This document shows positions 55,012-64,000 of a stretch of DNA of 64,000 nucleotides, piece by piece. Origin of the DNA: Leifsonia sp. 466MF (GTDB taxonomy: Bacteria; Actinomycetota; Actinomycetes; Actinomycetales; Microbacteriaceae); contig NZ_LT629696.1 in the NCBI RefSeq assembly GCF_900100265.1, positions 1,798,001 through 1,862,000 of the forward strand, written 5' to 3'. Every line of letters begins with the position of its first letter. Within the stretch, counting starts at the first letter, position 1. Under the pieces are notes generated by a model, which had not been told where the DNA came from, did no database searches, and worked only from the letters and a program-made list of their open reading frames with translations. The position numbers were made by a program, and so were the translations under genes.

Positions 55012-55029
55012 TCCCCCAGATCTGGGGGA
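55012..55029. promoter_or_regulatory. 18-bp perfect palindrome upstream of the App1-like gene
   Basis: TCCCCCAGATCTGGGGGA, no loop, 33 bp before the ATG at 55062 and in the divergent gap with the TetR gene. Length and symmetry suit a TetR-type operator. Confidence 0.5.
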
Positions 55030-55061
55030 TGCATTCGTGTGCACGTTCACTCCATGAGAAA

Positions 55062-56171
55062 ATGACTCAGATGCCCTCCCCCGAATCGCGCCCCGAGCAC
55101 GTCTCCGGCGACTCCGTCGTCCGTCGTAGCGCAGCGGTCGAGCCCATCATGCACCGCGCCGCGCGCATCGAGGACGCGTTCCACGAGTTCCGCGCGCGCC
55201 GCGCTCGCAAGCGCGGATTCCTCGCGACGATCGTCCCGTACACCGGGTACGGCTCGCCGAGCTGGGTGCGCATCCTGGGCCGCGTCGTGCTCGCGAAGGA
55301 CCCGCGGCCGGGCAGTCGCGCCGAGCGTCTGCACCGCAAGCGCGAGGAGTCGGTGCGCGGCTGGCGCTCGTTCATCAGCGTCCCGCTGGCGGAGACGACG
55401 GTGACGGTCGAGATCGAGGGCGACCGGCACGAGGTCGTCACCGACCGTGGCGGCGTCATCGACACGGTCGTCCCGGTTCAGCTCGCGCCCGGCTGGCACA
55501 CGATCAAGCTCTCGACCTCCGAGTCGGCGCGGGTGTTCGAGGCCCCGGTGTTCATCGTCGACCCGAAGGCGACCTTCGGCATCATCTCCGACGTCGACGA
55601 CACGGTGATGGTCACCGCGCTCCCCCGCCCGCTGCTCGCGGCCTGGAACACCTTCGTGCTGGATGAGCACGCCCGCGTGCCCACGCCGGGCATGGCGGTC
55701 CTCCTCGAGCGGCTGGCCGCATCCCATCCGGGCGCACCCGTGATCTACCTCTCGACGGGGGCCTGGAACGTCGCGCCAACGCTCACCCGGTTCCTGAACC
55801 GCAACCTCTTCCCCGCCGGTCCGCTGCTGCTGACGGATTGGGGCCCGACGCACGACCGCTGGTTCCGCAGCGGGCGCGAGCACAAGCGCACGAGCCTCGC
55901 CCGCCTGGCCGAGGAGTTCCCCGGGCTCAAATGGCTGCTCATCGGTGACGACGGCCAGCACGACGAGGACCTCTACGGCGAATTCACCACGGAGCATCCG
56001 GAGAACGTCGCCGCCGTGGCCATCCGCCAGCTGTCCAGCGGCGAGGCGGTGCTCGCGGGTGGCCGGTCGAAGGCCGACAAGCACGCGGAGCTGTCCGGGA
56101 CGCCGTGGGTGTACTCGCCGGACGGCGCCGGTCTCAGCGAACAGCTGACCGAGCTCGGCCTGCTCCGCTAG
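55062..56171 (+). CDS. App1-family phosphatase domain protein (DUF2183)
   Basis: 369 residues from the ATG at 55062 (an earlier in-frame ATG at 55029 is less likely). App1 catalytic domain: FGIISDVDDTVMVTALPRPLLAAWNTF with the DxDxT nucleophile motif (about 180), VIYLSTGAWNVAPTLTRFL, and KWLLIGDDGQHDEDLYGEF as the distal acidic motif. The fungal homologue App1 is a phosphatidate phosphatase; bacterial members have unproven substrates. The N-terminal 130 residues form a beta-rich domain (ETTVTVEIEGDRHEVVTDRGG). Confidence 0.87.
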   Translation: MTQMPSPESRPEHVSGDSVVRRSAAVEPIMHRAARIEDAFHEFRARRARKRGFLATIVPYTGYGSPSWVRILGRVVLAKDPRPGSRAERLHRKREESVRGWRSFISVPLAETTVTVEIEGDRHEVVTDRGGVIDTVVPVQLAPGWHTIKLSTSESARVFEAPVFIVDPKATFGIISDVDDTVMVTALPRPLLAAWNTFVLDEHARVPTPGMAVLLERLAASHPGAPVIYLSTGAWNVAPTLTRFLNRNLFPAGPLLLTDWGPTHDRWFRSGREHKRTSLARLAEEFPGLKWLLIGDDGQHDEDLYGEFTTEHPENVAAVAIRQLSSGEAVLAGGRSKADKHAELSGTPWVYSPDGAGLSEQLTELGLLR

Positions 56172-56244
56172 CCGCCCGGAGCGCCCACCGCGCCTCGCCT
56201 CGCGCGGGATGCGCGTGTCGGCGGTCCCTGGCAAGCTGACTCCC

Positions 56245-57336
56245 ATGCCCGCCCGCCGCTCCGACCTGCTCCGCCTCCGCCGGCTCGCCCAGGCGATCGA
56301 CGGACCGCGCGAGTCGGACGTGACCTCGGTCGCGCGGCGCATGCTGGCCCTCCAGGGTCAGGACTTCGCCGCGGGCTGCTGGGCGCTCGCACTGCGCACC
56401 ACAGGCGCGGCCCAGAGCGACGTGCTGGCCGCGCTCGATGCCGGCCGCATCATCCGATCGTGGCCCATGCGCGGAACACTGCACTTCGTCCCGCCGGAGG
56501 ACCTGCGCTGGATACTGTCGGTCACCACCGACCGCATCGTGGCCGGTCTTGCGCGGCGTCAGCAGCAGCTCGAACTGACCGCAGCCGACTTCACGCGCGC
56601 CGCCGACATCGTCACGGCGGCGCTCACCGGCGGCGGGAGCATCGGCCGCGCCGAGGTGATGCAGCTGTGGGAGGACGCAGGCATAGCCACCACGGGCCAG
56701 CGCGGCTACCACCTGATCTACTACCTCGCCCAGACCGGGCTGCTGTGCTGGGGTCCCGTGGTCCGCGCGGGCAACGGCAACCCGACGCAGGCGCTGGTGC
56801 TCCTCGACGAGTGGGCGCCCGCACCACCGGCCCTCGAACCGGACGAGGCGGTCGCGCAGTTCCTCCTCCGCTACCTGCAGGGGCACGGTCCGGCGACGGT
56901 GAAGGACTTCGTGTGGTGGACGAAGGGCACGGTCGCGGGCGCGAAGACGGCGCGTGCGGTGCTCGGGGATGCGCTGACGACCCTCGAGGTCGACGGTGTG
57001 GAGTACCTGCTGACCGCCGAGCTGGCCGACCGTGCCGCATCCACTCCCCCGACCCGCGGCGAGAAGGACGCGGTGCACCTGCTACCCGGGTTCGACGAGT
57101 ACCTGCTCGGATACCAGGATCGCTCTCCGATCCTCGACGAAGGGCACTGGGAGCTGATCGTCCCGGGCAACAACGGCATCTTCCAGCCGATCATCGTGGC
57201 CGACGGCCGGGTCGTCGGAACCTGGCGCCGCGACGGCGGGCGCGTCACGCCTCTGCCGTTCGCTCCGTTGAGCACCGCTCGGGAGGCGCAGCTGCAGCGG
57301 TCGGTGCGCGCCTACACGGCGTACGCCGCCGGGTAG
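56245..57336 (+). CDS. AlkZ-like winged-helix DNA glycosylase (HTH_42)
   Basis: 363 residues from the ATG at 56245, three-winged-helix (PF06224/HTH_42) family. Gln37-Gly-Gln39 in LALQGQDFAAG is the catalytic QxQ position of AlkZ, with WPMRGTLHFV, QRGYHLIYYLAQTGLLCWG, HGPATVKDFVWWTKGT, LLPGFDEYLLGYQDR as further family motifs. AlkZ-type enzymes excise bulky lesions and unhook interstrand crosslinks. The sequence lies outside any biosynthetic cluster. Confidence 0.85.
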   Translation: MPARRSDLLRLRRLAQAIDGPRESDVTSVARRMLALQGQDFAAGCWALALRTTGAAQSDVLAALDAGRIIRSWPMRGTLHFVPPEDLRWILSVTTDRIVAGLARRQQQLELTAADFTRAADIVTAALTGGGSIGRAEVMQLWEDAGIATTGQRGYHLIYYLAQTGLLCWGPVVRAGNGNPTQALVLLDEWAPAPPALEPDEAVAQFLLRYLQGHGPATVKDFVWWTKGTVAGAKTARAVLGDALTTLEVDGVEYLLTAELADRAASTPPTRGEKDAVHLLPGFDEYLLGYQDRSPILDEGHWELIVPGNNGIFQPIIVADGRVVGTWRRDGGRVTPLPFAPLSTAREAQLQRSVRAYTAYAAG

Positions 57337-57339
57337 CGT
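57334..57339 (+). promoter_or_regulatory. -10 box (TAGCGT) made from the AlkZ-like stop codon
   Basis: TAGCGT, its TAG being the stop of the AlkZ-like gene, 6 nt before the GTG at 57346. Confidence 0.45.
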
Positions 57340-57345
57340 TGAGGG

Positions 57346-58431
57346 GTGGCACGCACCAGATCGTCCGGAAGCCGGCTCCCGGCGGGGATCGCCCTCCCCG
57401 CCACCATCCGCACCTCCACCCGCGCGCCGTTCCTGCAGGTGGTGAAGACCGCCGTCGCCATGATCCTCGCCTGGGCGGTGGCGAGCATCTTCGTGCACGG
57501 CGAACTGCCGATCTTCGCGACGATCGCGGCGCTGCTGGTCGTGCAGCCGAGCGTCAACCAGTCCGTCGGGCGCGCGATCGAGCGCTCGATCGGCGTGATC
57601 GTCGGCGTCGTGATCGCCTACCTGATCGGTCTCGCCTTCGGGACGAACAGCTGGATCGTGCTGCTCGCGGTCGTCGTGTCGGTCCTCCTCGCCTGGGCGC
57701 TACGGCTGACGCCCGGAACCGCGAACCAGGTGCCGATCACGGCGATGCTGGTGCTGGCGATCGGCGCATCCGATCCGGAGTACGCGCTCGCCCGGATCGT
57801 GGAGACGGTGATCGGCGCGGTCATCGGCGTCGTCGTCAACGTGGCCATCGTGCCGCCGGTGCTGACGGCGCCTGCACGTCAGGCCGTGATCGCGCTCGGG
57901 CGCGAGACCGCCTCGACTCTCGAGCGCCTGGCGGACGCCCTGACCACGACGCACACCCGTGGCGAGCTGGATGCGCTCCTCATCGAGGCGCGGCTGCTCC
58001 GCCCGATGGAGACCAAGGCGCAGGCGGCGTTGACCGCAGCAGACGAGAGCCTGTCGCTGAATCCGCGCCAACGCAAGCACCGGGTCTTCCTGCAGCACGA
58101 CCAGGAGCTCTTCGACCGGTTACGGCCGTTGATCAACCGCACGCTCGGGATGACGCGGGCCTACCACGACCACTACGACGACAGCCTCGCGGGCGAACCG
58201 ACCATCCACGCGATCGCCGACGAGCTCGATCGCGCGGCCCACGACCTCCGGCTGCTGGCGCGCGACCCTGACGAACCGATCGTCGAGCCTGGGACCGAGA
58301 CGGCCGGTATCCCGGTGCTCACCGCGCCGCTCACGGTCGCGACGCCCGACCCGCGCCACTGGGTGCTGATCGGCTCCCTGGTGGAGGATCTCCGCCGCAT
58401 CCACGTGGAGATCGCCGGCGACGATGCGTGA
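57346..58431 (+). CDS. FUSC-family membrane protein (aromatic acid exporter type)
   Basis: 361 residues. N-terminal FUSC bundle with five to six helices (about 28-175): VVKTAVAMILAWAVASIFV, IFATIAALLVVQPSVNQSVGRAIERSIGVIVGVVIAYLIG (pieces), NVAIVPPV. Cytosolic C-terminal half is helical with HDQELFDRLRPLINR. Family members export aromatic acids or other small compounds; substrate unknown. Confidence 0.88.
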   Translation: MARTRSSGSRLPAGIALPATIRTSTRAPFLQVVKTAVAMILAWAVASIFVHGELPIFATIAALLVVQPSVNQSVGRAIERSIGVIVGVVIAYLIGLAFGTNSWIVLLAVVVSVLLAWALRLTPGTANQVPITAMLVLAIGASDPEYALARIVETVIGAVIGVVVNVAIVPPVLTAPARQAVIALGRETASTLERLADALTTTHTRGELDALLIEARLLRPMETKAQAALTAADESLSLNPRQRKHRVFLQHDQELFDRLRPLINRTLGMTRAYHDHYDDSLAGEPTIHAIADELDRAAHDLRLLARDPDEPIVEPGTETAGIPVLTAPLTVATPDPRHWVLIGSLVEDLRRIHVEIAGDDA

Positions 58432-58452
58432 CCGGCTGAGCTCCCTCGTCCG

Positions 58453-60219
58453 CTACGCCGTGAGCTCCGCCACGGCTTCCGCGATGGACAGCGTCCGGCG
58501 GTCGCCCGAGCGGCGGTCCCACAACTCGACCTGGCCCTCGGCGGCGCCGCGGCCGACGACGAGAACGCGCGGGATGCCGATCAGCTCGGCGTCGCCGAAC
58601 TTCACACCGGGCGAGACCTTCGGCCGGTCGTCGTAGAGCACGTCGAGGCGGGCGTCCTCCAGCTGGGCGACGACCTCCTCCGCCACGTCGTAGGCGACCT
58701 GCTCACGTCCGGCCGCCACGACATGTACGTCGAACGGCGAGACCGACTCGGGCCACACCAGGCCGCGGTCGTCGTTGTTCTCCTCCGCGATGATCGCGAG
58801 GATGCGCGTCACGCCGATGCCGTAGGACCCCATGGTCACGGTGACCAGCTTGCCGTTCTCGTCGAGCACCTTCAGCCCGAGGGCTTCCGCGTACTTGCGG
58901 CCGAGCTGGAAGACGTGGCCGATCTCCATGCCGCGGGCCAGCTCGACGGGTCCGGAGCCGTCGGGCGCCGGATCGCCCGCCTTGACCTCGGCGGCCTCGA
59001 CCACGCCGTCCCAGCCGAAGTCGCGGCCGGCGACGAGTCCGAAGACGTGCTTGCCCTCGATGTTCGCGCCCGTGATCCAGCCGGAGCCGTCGACCACGCG
59101 CGGGTCGACGACATAGCGGATGCCGGTCGCGGACTCCTCGCCCAGGACGGGGCCCTCGGCAGACCAGGGTCCGATGTACCCCTTCACGAGGCCGGGATGC
59201 TTGGCGAAGTCCTCGTCCGTCGCGGCCTCGACCTCGGCGGGCGCGAAGGCCACCTCCGCGCGCTTCATGTCGACCTCGCGGTCGCCGGGAAGCCCGACGA
59301 TCACCAGGTCGCGCGTGCCGTCGAGGTGCGTCAGCGCGAGCACGACGTTCTTCAGCGTGTCTGCAGCCGTCCACGAGCGGCCGTCGGGCCGCGGGTGCTT
59401 CTCGTTGGCGAGCTCGACAAGCGACTGGATGGTCGGCGTTCCGGGGGTGTCCAGCACCTCCTGGGGCGTCAGCTTCTCGTAGGAGCGCGTGGGCGGCGCG
59501 AGCGTCGTGAACGCCTCGACGTTCGCCGCATAGCCCCCGGGCGACCGAACGAACGTGTCTTCTCCGACGACGGTCGGGTGGAGGAACTCCTCCGACCGCG
59601 AGCCTCCCATCGCTCCGGCATCCGCCTGGACGATCACGTACGAGAGGCCGAGACGCGTGAAGATGCGCTCGTAGGCGTCGCGCTGCGCCATGTAGCTCGT
59701 GTCGAGGCCGGCGTCGGTGTAGTCGAAAGAGTAGGCGTCCTTCATCGTGAACTCGCGCCCGCGCAGGAGTCCGGCCCGCGGACGTGCCTCGTCGCGGTAC
59801 TTGTCCTGGATCTGGAAGATCGTGAGCGGGAGGTCCTTATACGACGAGTAGAGGTCCTTCACCAGCAGGGTGAAGACCTCCTCGTGGGTCGGAGCCAGCA
59901 GGTAGTCGGCACCCTTGCGGTCTTTGAGGCGGAAGATGCCGTCGCCGTACTCCTCCCAGCGACCGGTGGCCTCGTATGGCTCGCGAGGCAGCAGCGCGGG
60001 GAAGTGCACCTCGTGCGCCCCGGCGGCCGCCATCTCCTCGCGGATGATCCGCTCGATCTTCTCCTTCACGCGCAACCCCAGCGGCAGCCACGCGAAGATC
60101 CCCGGCGCCTGGCGGCGGATGTACCCGGCGCGGACCAGCAGGCGGTGGCTGGTGACCTCGGCGTCGGAGGGGTCTTCACGGAGGGTGCGGAGGAAGTAGT
60201 TGCTCAAGCGTGTAGGCAC
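58453..60219 (-). CDS. proS: prolyl-tRNA synthetase (bacterial type)
   Basis: 588-residue class II synthetase. N-terminus [21 protein letters not shown], motif 1/2 region [33 protein letters not shown], an insertion/editing domain (about 230-400), motif 3 [25 protein letters not shown] and a C-terminal anticodon-binding domain ending [21 protein letters not shown] start at 60219; a TAACAT box is 6 nt upstream. Confidence 0.97.
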   Translation of the reverse strand: MPTRLSNYFLRTLREDPSDAEVTSHRLLVRAGYIRRQAPGIFAWLPLGLRVKEKIERIIREEMAAAGAHEVHFPALLPREPYEATGRWEEYGDGIFRLKDRKGADYLLAPTHEEVFTLLVKDLYSSYKDLPLTIFQIQDKYRDEARPRAGLLRGREFTMKDAYSFDYTDAGLDTSYMAQRDAYERIFTRLGLSYVIVQADAGAMGGSRSEEFLHPTVVGEDTFVRSPGGYAANVEAFTTLAPPTRSYEKLTPQEVLDTPGTPTIQSLVELANEKHPRPDGRSWTAADTLKNVVLALTHLDGTRDLVIVGLPGDREVDMKRAEVAFAPAEVEAATDEDFAKHPGLVKGYIGPWSAEGPVLGEESATGIRYVVDPRVVDGSGWITGANIEGKHVFGLVAGRDFGWDGVVEAAEVKAGDPAPDGSGPVELARGMEIGHVFQLGRKYAEALGLKVLDENGKLVTVTMGSYGIGVTRILAIIAEENNDDRGLVWPESVSPFDVHVVAAGREQVAYDVAEEVVAQLEDARLDVLYDDRPKVSPGVKFGDAELIGIPRVLVVGRGAAEGQVELWDRRSGDRRTLSIAEAVAELTA

Positions 60220-60225
60220 CGTTCC

Positions 60226-60231
60226 ATGTTA
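60226..60231 (-). promoter_or_regulatory. -10 box (TAACAT) of proS
   Basis: TAACAT, 6 nt before the GTG at 60219; leaderless-type and the closest match to TATAAT among these boxes. Confidence 0.55.
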
Positions 60232-60265
60232 GAGGGCACGCGACAGCCCGCACGCGCGTGGAGAC

Positions 60266-60271
60266 TACGGT
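60266..60271 (+). promoter_or_regulatory. -10 box (TACGGT) of RNB gene
   Basis: TACGGT, 6 nt before the ATG at 60278; leaderless-type. Confidence 0.5.
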
Positions 60272-60277
60272 GGGGGC

Positions 60278-61726
60278 ATGCCCGACCGCCGGACCCGCGT
60301 CGTCGATTCCGCCTCCGCCGCTCCCCTCGCCGCCTCGCTCGCGGCTTTCCGCCACGAGCTCGGGCTCCCGGACGGCTTCCTCGAGCCGGTCGAGGCGGAG
60401 GCGCGCTCGGTCGCCGCCGCGCATCCCCTCCCTGAGGCGGATCTCACCGACGTGCCGTTCCTCACCATCGACCCCGCCGGATCCACCGACCTCGATCAGG
60501 CGCTCCACCTCGCCCGCACCGCCGACGGCTTCCGCGTGCTCTATGCGATCGCGGACGTGCCGGCCCTCGTGCGTCCGGAAGGCGCCGTGGATGCGGAGGC
60601 CCGCCGCCGCGGGCAGACCCTGTACGCGCCCGACGGCCGGGTCCCGCTGCACCCGGCGGCGATCGGCGAGGATGCCGGCTCGCTACTGCCCGATGTGGTC
60701 CGCGGCGCGTACGTCTGGGACATCGCGCTCGACGCGACCGGTCATCAGACCTCGGCGCACGTGTCGCGCGCCCGCATCCGATCCCGTCGCCAGTGGAGCT
60801 ATGAAGAGGCGCAGGCCGCGATCGACGACGGCTCGGCACCGGAGGAGCTGGCACTGCTGAGCGTGGTGGGGCCGCTCCGGATCGCCTGCGAGCGTGAGCG
60901 CGGCGGCGCGAGCCTGAACACGCCGGACGAGGAGATCGTCTTCCGCGACGGCGCCTACACCCTCCAGCGGCGCGCCACGCTCCCGGTCGAGGAGTGGAAC
61001 GCCCAGCTCTCCCTGCTGACCGGGATGGCGGCCGCTGCACTGATGCTGGAGGGCCGGATCGGCATCCTGCGCACGATGCCCGCGCCGTCACCCGAGGCGT
61101 TCGCGGCGTTCCGTGCCCAGACGATCGCCCTCGGGCTGCCGTGGGCGGAGGGCATTCCGTACGGCGAGTACCTGCGCTCGCTCGACCGCGCGCAGCCGCA
61201 CGCGGCCGCCGTGCTCCAGGCTGCGACGGCCCTGTTCCGCGGGGCGGGCTACGTCGTCCTCGACGGCGAGCCGCCCGCCGACCCGCAGCAGTCGGCCATC
61301 GCTGCCCCGTATGCCCACATCACGGCGCCGCTCCGCCGGCTCGTCGACCGCTGGGGCCTCGTCGTCTGCGAGGCGCTCTGCGCCGGGCGACCGGTGCCCG
61401 ACTGGGCGCGGGCGTCGCTCGGTGAGCTGCCGTCGATCATGGGTGCATCGAACCGGCTGGCCGCGCAGCTGGACGCCGGTGCCGTGGACCGGGTGGAGGC
61501 TGCGCTCCTCAGCTCGCGCATCGGAGCGGTGCTGGAGACCACGGTGCTCGCCGTTCGCAACGGCACCGTGCTGGTGCAGCTCGACGATCCGGCCGTCACG
61601 GCGTCCGTCCCGCGCTGGGACGGCGTCCAGCCCGGCGACCGCGTGCGTCTGCGGGTGACGGCCGCCGACATCCCGAGTGGCCGCATCCACTTCGAGCCGG
61701 TGGGTGCTGCGCAGCCGGGTGCTTAG
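60278..61726 (+). CDS. RNB-domain exoribonuclease (RNase II/R type)
   Basis: 482 residues, compact. RNB catalytic domain from about 60 to 380: FLTIDPAGSTDLDQALHLAR with the metal-binding aspartates, and AAPYAHITAPLRRLVDRWGL near 335. The C-terminal part (about 400-475) is a small OB/S1-like domain; N-terminal cold-shock domains are missing. Shorter than RNase R. Divergent from proS, 58 bp apart. Confidence 0.9.
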   Translation: MPDRRTRVVDSASAAPLAASLAAFRHELGLPDGFLEPVEAEARSVAAAHPLPEADLTDVPFLTIDPAGSTDLDQALHLARTADGFRVLYAIADVPALVRPEGAVDAEARRRGQTLYAPDGRVPLHPAAIGEDAGSLLPDVVRGAYVWDIALDATGHQTSAHVSRARIRSRRQWSYEEAQAAIDDGSAPEELALLSVVGPLRIACERERGGASLNTPDEEIVFRDGAYTLQRRATLPVEEWNAQLSLLTGMAAAALMLEGRIGILRTMPAPSPEAFAAFRAQTIALGLPWAEGIPYGEYLRSLDRAQPHAAAVLQAATALFRGAGYVVLDGEPPADPQQSAIAAPYAHITAPLRRLVDRWGLVVCEALCAGRPVPDWARASLGELPSIMGASNRLAAQLDAGAVDRVEAALLSSRIGAVLETTVLAVRNGTVLVQLDDPAVTASVPRWDGVQPGDRVRLRVTAADIPSGRIHFEPVGAAQPGA

Positions 61727-61774
61727 CAGCCGGACGCGACGGCCGCCGGGTGACGGGTAGCCGGCCGGCCGAGA

Positions 61775-62929
61775 TCAGTGCGCGCCGACGCTGACGGTGG
61801 GCTCGCCCGACGGGCGGTCCTCCATCTCGTCGGCGAGACGGTTGGCCTCGGCGATGAGCGTCGCAACGATCTCCGACTCGGGGACGGTCTTGATGACCTC
61901 GCCCTTGACGAAGATCTGGCCCTTGCCGTTGCCGCTGGCGACGCCGAGGTCGGCCTCGCGGGCCTCGCCCGGACCGTTCACGACGCAGCCCATGACGGCG
62001 ACGCGGAGCGGAACGCTCATGCCCTGCAGACCCTCGGTGACGCTGTCGGCGAGCGAGTAGACGTCGACCTGGGCGCGACCGCAGCTGGGGCACGACACGA
62101 TCTCGAGCTTCCGCTCACGGAGGTTGAGCGACTGCAGGATCTGCAGGCCCACCTTGACCTCTTCGGCGGGAGGCGCGGACAGCGAGACGCGGATCGTGTC
62201 GCCGATGCCCTCGCCGAGCAGGATGCCGAACGCGGTCGCCGACTTGATCGTGCCCTGGAACGCCGGGCCGGCCTCGGTCACGCCGAGGTGGAGGGGCCAG
62301 TCGCCCCGCTCGGCGAGCATCCGGTACGCCTTCACCATGACGATGGGGTCGTTGTGCTTGACCGAGATCTTGAAGTCGTGGAAGTCGTGCTCCTCGAACA
62401 GGCTCGCCTCCCAGACGGCCGACTCGACGAGCGCCTCGGGGGTCGCCTTGCCGTACTTCTCGAGCAGACGGCGGTCGAGGGATCCGGCGTTCACGCCGAT
62501 ACGGAGCGACACGTCCGCGGCCTTCGCGCGGCGGGCGATCTCGCCCACCTGGTCGTCGAACTTGCGGATGTTGCCCGGGTTGACGCGGACGGCCGCACAC
62601 CCGGCATCGATGGCCGCGTAGACGTAGTTCGGCTGGAAGTGGATGTCGGCGATGACCGGGATCTGGCTCTTCTTGGCGATGATCGGCAGCGCCTCGGCGT
62701 CGTCGCGGCTGGGCACCGCGACGCGGACGATGTCGCAGCCGGATGCCGTCAGCTCGGCGATCTGCTGCAGCGTGGCGTTGATGTTCGTCGTCGGCGTCGT
62801 GGTCATCGACTGGACGCTGATCGGGGCGTCACCGCCGACCAGGACTTTGCCGACGCGGATCTGACGGGACTTGCGACGGGGTGCGAGGGTTTCGGGGACC
62901 TTGGGCATCCCCAGATTGATTGCTGCCAC
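61775..62929 (-). CDS. ispG: (E)-4-hydroxy-3-methylbut-2-enyl-diphosphate synthase
   Basis: 384-residue iron-sulfur enzyme of the MEP isoprenoid pathway. TIM-barrel with [56 protein letters not shown]; the 4Fe-4S ligands lie in [11 protein letters not shown] and [10 protein letters not shown] at the C-terminus. The GTG at 62929 starts the conserved [11 protein letters not shown]; an upstream in-frame GTG at 62950 is possible. Follows the RseP gene, as in other Actinobacteria (dxr-rseP-ispG). Confidence 0.96.
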   Translation of the reverse strand: MAAINLGMPKVPETLAPRRKSRQIRVGKVLVGGDAPISVQSMTTTPTTNINATLQQIAELTASGCDIVRVAVPSRDDAEALPIIAKKSQIPVIADIHFQPNYVYAAIDAGCAAVRVNPGNIRKFDDQVGEIARRAKAADVSLRIGVNAGSLDRRLLEKYGKATPEALVESAVWEASLFEEHDFHDFKISVKHNDPIVMVKAYRMLAERGDWPLHLGVTEAGPAFQGTIKSATAFGILLGEGIGDTIRVSLSAPPAEEVKVGLQILQSLNLRERKLEIVSCPSCGRAQVDVYSLADSVTEGLQGMSVPLRVAVMGCVVNGPGEAREADLGVASGNGKGQIFVKGEVIKTVPESEIVATLIAEANRLADEMEDRPSGEPTVSVGAH

Positions 62930-62969
62930 GGGCTCAATCCTACGCGGCACGGTGGGAGGCGGCTGGATG

Positions 62970-64000
62970 TCAGCCGAAGAGGTTGACCGGCTTCACGATG
63001 TCCGCGTACATCAGCAGGACGCTCATCCCGCCCAGCACGATGACGACTGCGAAGGTGAGCGGCATGAGCTTCGCCATGTCCACCGGTCCCGGATCGCGGC
63101 GGCCGAAGATCTTCGCAAACGTGCGCCGCAGACCCTCCCAGAGCGCCCCGGCGATGTGGCCGCCGTCGAGCGGAAGAAGCGGAACCAGGTTGAAGACGAA
63201 CAGCGCGATGTTCAGCGATGCCAGCATCCCGATCATCGTGTAGACCTTGTCGACGACGGGGACTCCGTCCAGGGCCGTCAGCTCGCCCGCCGCCCGGCCG
63301 ATGCCCACCACGCTGATGGGGCCGTTCGGGTCGCGCTCGGCGGAGCCGAAGGCGGCGTTCCAGACGTCGACCATGCGCTGCGGGAGGTGGAGGAAGACGT
63401 TGAAGACGGCGCCGGTCTGCGCTCCGACCGCCGGGAGCACGGCCGTGATCGGCTGCGGCACGAGCTTCGCCACCGGCCCGATGCCGACGAACCCCACGGT
63501 CAGCGTCTCGATGCCGCCCGCGGCGTCCTTCACGACGGCGCCGTTCGCATCCGTCTTTGCCACCTTGTTGACGACCGGCGTCAGCTGGACGGTGCGCTCC
63601 TCCCCGTCGCGGCTGAGCACGACGGTGAGGGTGCGTCCCGCCGACTCGCGGATGATCGCGGTGGACTGGTCCCAGCTGGTGATCTTCTGACCGTCGATGC
63701 TGACGATCGTGTCGCCGGGCTTGAGTCCGGCCGCGGCCGCCGGACCCTGCGGTGCGTCATCCGGGCACGTCTTGGCGGTGCTCCCGGCAGGCAGCACGCA
63801 CTGGCTCACGGTCGCGAGCGTCGTCGAGCTCTGCGGCGCGCCGAACCCCATCAGCAGCACACCGAACAGCACGACGCCGATCACGAGATTCATGAACGGA
63901 CCGCCGAACATGATGACGATGCGCTTCCAGACCGGCAGGCGGTAGAAGGTGCGCTCCTCCTCGCCGACGGCGACGGTCTCCGAGCTCGCGACGCGCGCAT
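62970..64000 (-). CDS. rseP: site-2 intramembrane metalloprotease (RseP/Rip1), 5' end beyond window
   Basis: The last 343 residues or so are visible; the start and the HExxH motif lie off the right edge. Seen: [21 protein letters not shown] (membrane helix), a PDZ domain ([23 protein letters not shown]), and [21 protein letters not shown] with the LDG zinc ligand of M50 proteases near the C-terminus. These proteases cleave anti-sigma factors or other membrane substrates. Confidence 0.95.
   Translation of the reverse strand, partial: ARVASSETVAVGEEERTFYRLPVWKRIVIMFGGPFMNLVIGVVLFGVLLMGFGAPQSSTTLATVSQCVLPAGSTAKTCPDDAPQGPAAAAGLKPGDTIVSIDGQKITSWDQSTAIIRESAGRTLTVVLSRDGEERTVQLTPVVNKVAKTDANGAVVKDAAGGIETLTVGFVGIGPVAKLVPQPITAVLPAVGAQTGAVFNVFLHLPQRMVDVWNAAFGSAERDPNGPISVVGIGRAAGELTALDGVPVVDKVYTMIGMLASLNIALFVFNLVPLLPLDGGHIAGALWEGLRRTFAKIFGRRDPGPVDMAKLMPLTFAVVIVLGGMSVLLMYADIVKPVNLFG

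Overview
The window is a 64 kb chromosomal stretch of a high-GC actinobacterium. The gene content and neighbourhoods (hrcA-dnaJ-rsmE-HIT-phoH-ybeY-CNNM-era, recO-uppS, rseP-ispG-RNB-proS, cydABDC) and the abundance of leaderless promoters fit Microbacteriaceae, most likely a Leifsonia-like organism. This is inferred from gene families and order; no 16S gene lies in the window. I see no rRNA, tRNA, CRISPR array, transposase, prophage or plasmid gene.

Layout. 1-5.1 kb: dusB (cut by the window edge), a YbaK-type deacylase, a DUF559 nuclease-like gene bracketed by two long palindromes, then the minus-strand operon recO-uppS-DsbA/FrnE plus a 37-residue protein. 5.1-7.97 kb: a TRIC-type channel, a compound palindrome array, and leuA with a leucine-rich leader peptide. 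7.97-16.75 kb: an accessory block with an esterase/MprF-like lipid-aminoacylation pair, a MacB-like ABC exporter and a NarL-type two-component system. 16.8-24.2 kb: era, CNNM, ybeY, phoH, HIT, rsmE, dnaJ and hrcA, headed by a CIRCE operator. 24.3-31.8 kb: two DUF4870 membrane proteins, hemW, DUF1990, lepA, an amidohydrolase, an SDR protein and rpsT. 32-42.5 kb: holA, comEC, comEA (split by an inverted DUF1444-like gene), leuS and divergent pabB/pabC.

42.5-50.6 kb: cydABDC (cytochrome bd oxidase and its assembly exporter), divergent from a BlaI/MecI repressor and M56 metalloprotease, with two dyad operators between them; then DedA. 50.6-54.9 kb: an osmoprotectant ABC importer and a TetR regulator. 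55-64 kb: App1-like phosphatase, AlkZ-like DNA glycosylase, FUSC protein, proS, an RNB exoribonuclease, ispG and the 3' part of an RseP/Rip1 site-2 protease.

How they work together. The core groups serve ribosome and RNA maintenance (era, ybeY, rsmE, lepA, rpsT, dusB), protein folding (hrcA/dnaJ), replication and DNA uptake (recO, holA, comEA/EC), envelope lipids (uppS, ispG, MprF-like) and respiration (cydABDC). The most notable signals are regulatory: a leaderless leucine attenuator for leuA, a 17-bp bidirectional leaderless promoter for pabB/pabC, twin BlaI-type operators over the cyd promoter, a disrupted comEA-comEC pair with a duplicated start region, and several families of long intergenic palindromes, one of them bracketing a Vsr-fold-like gene.
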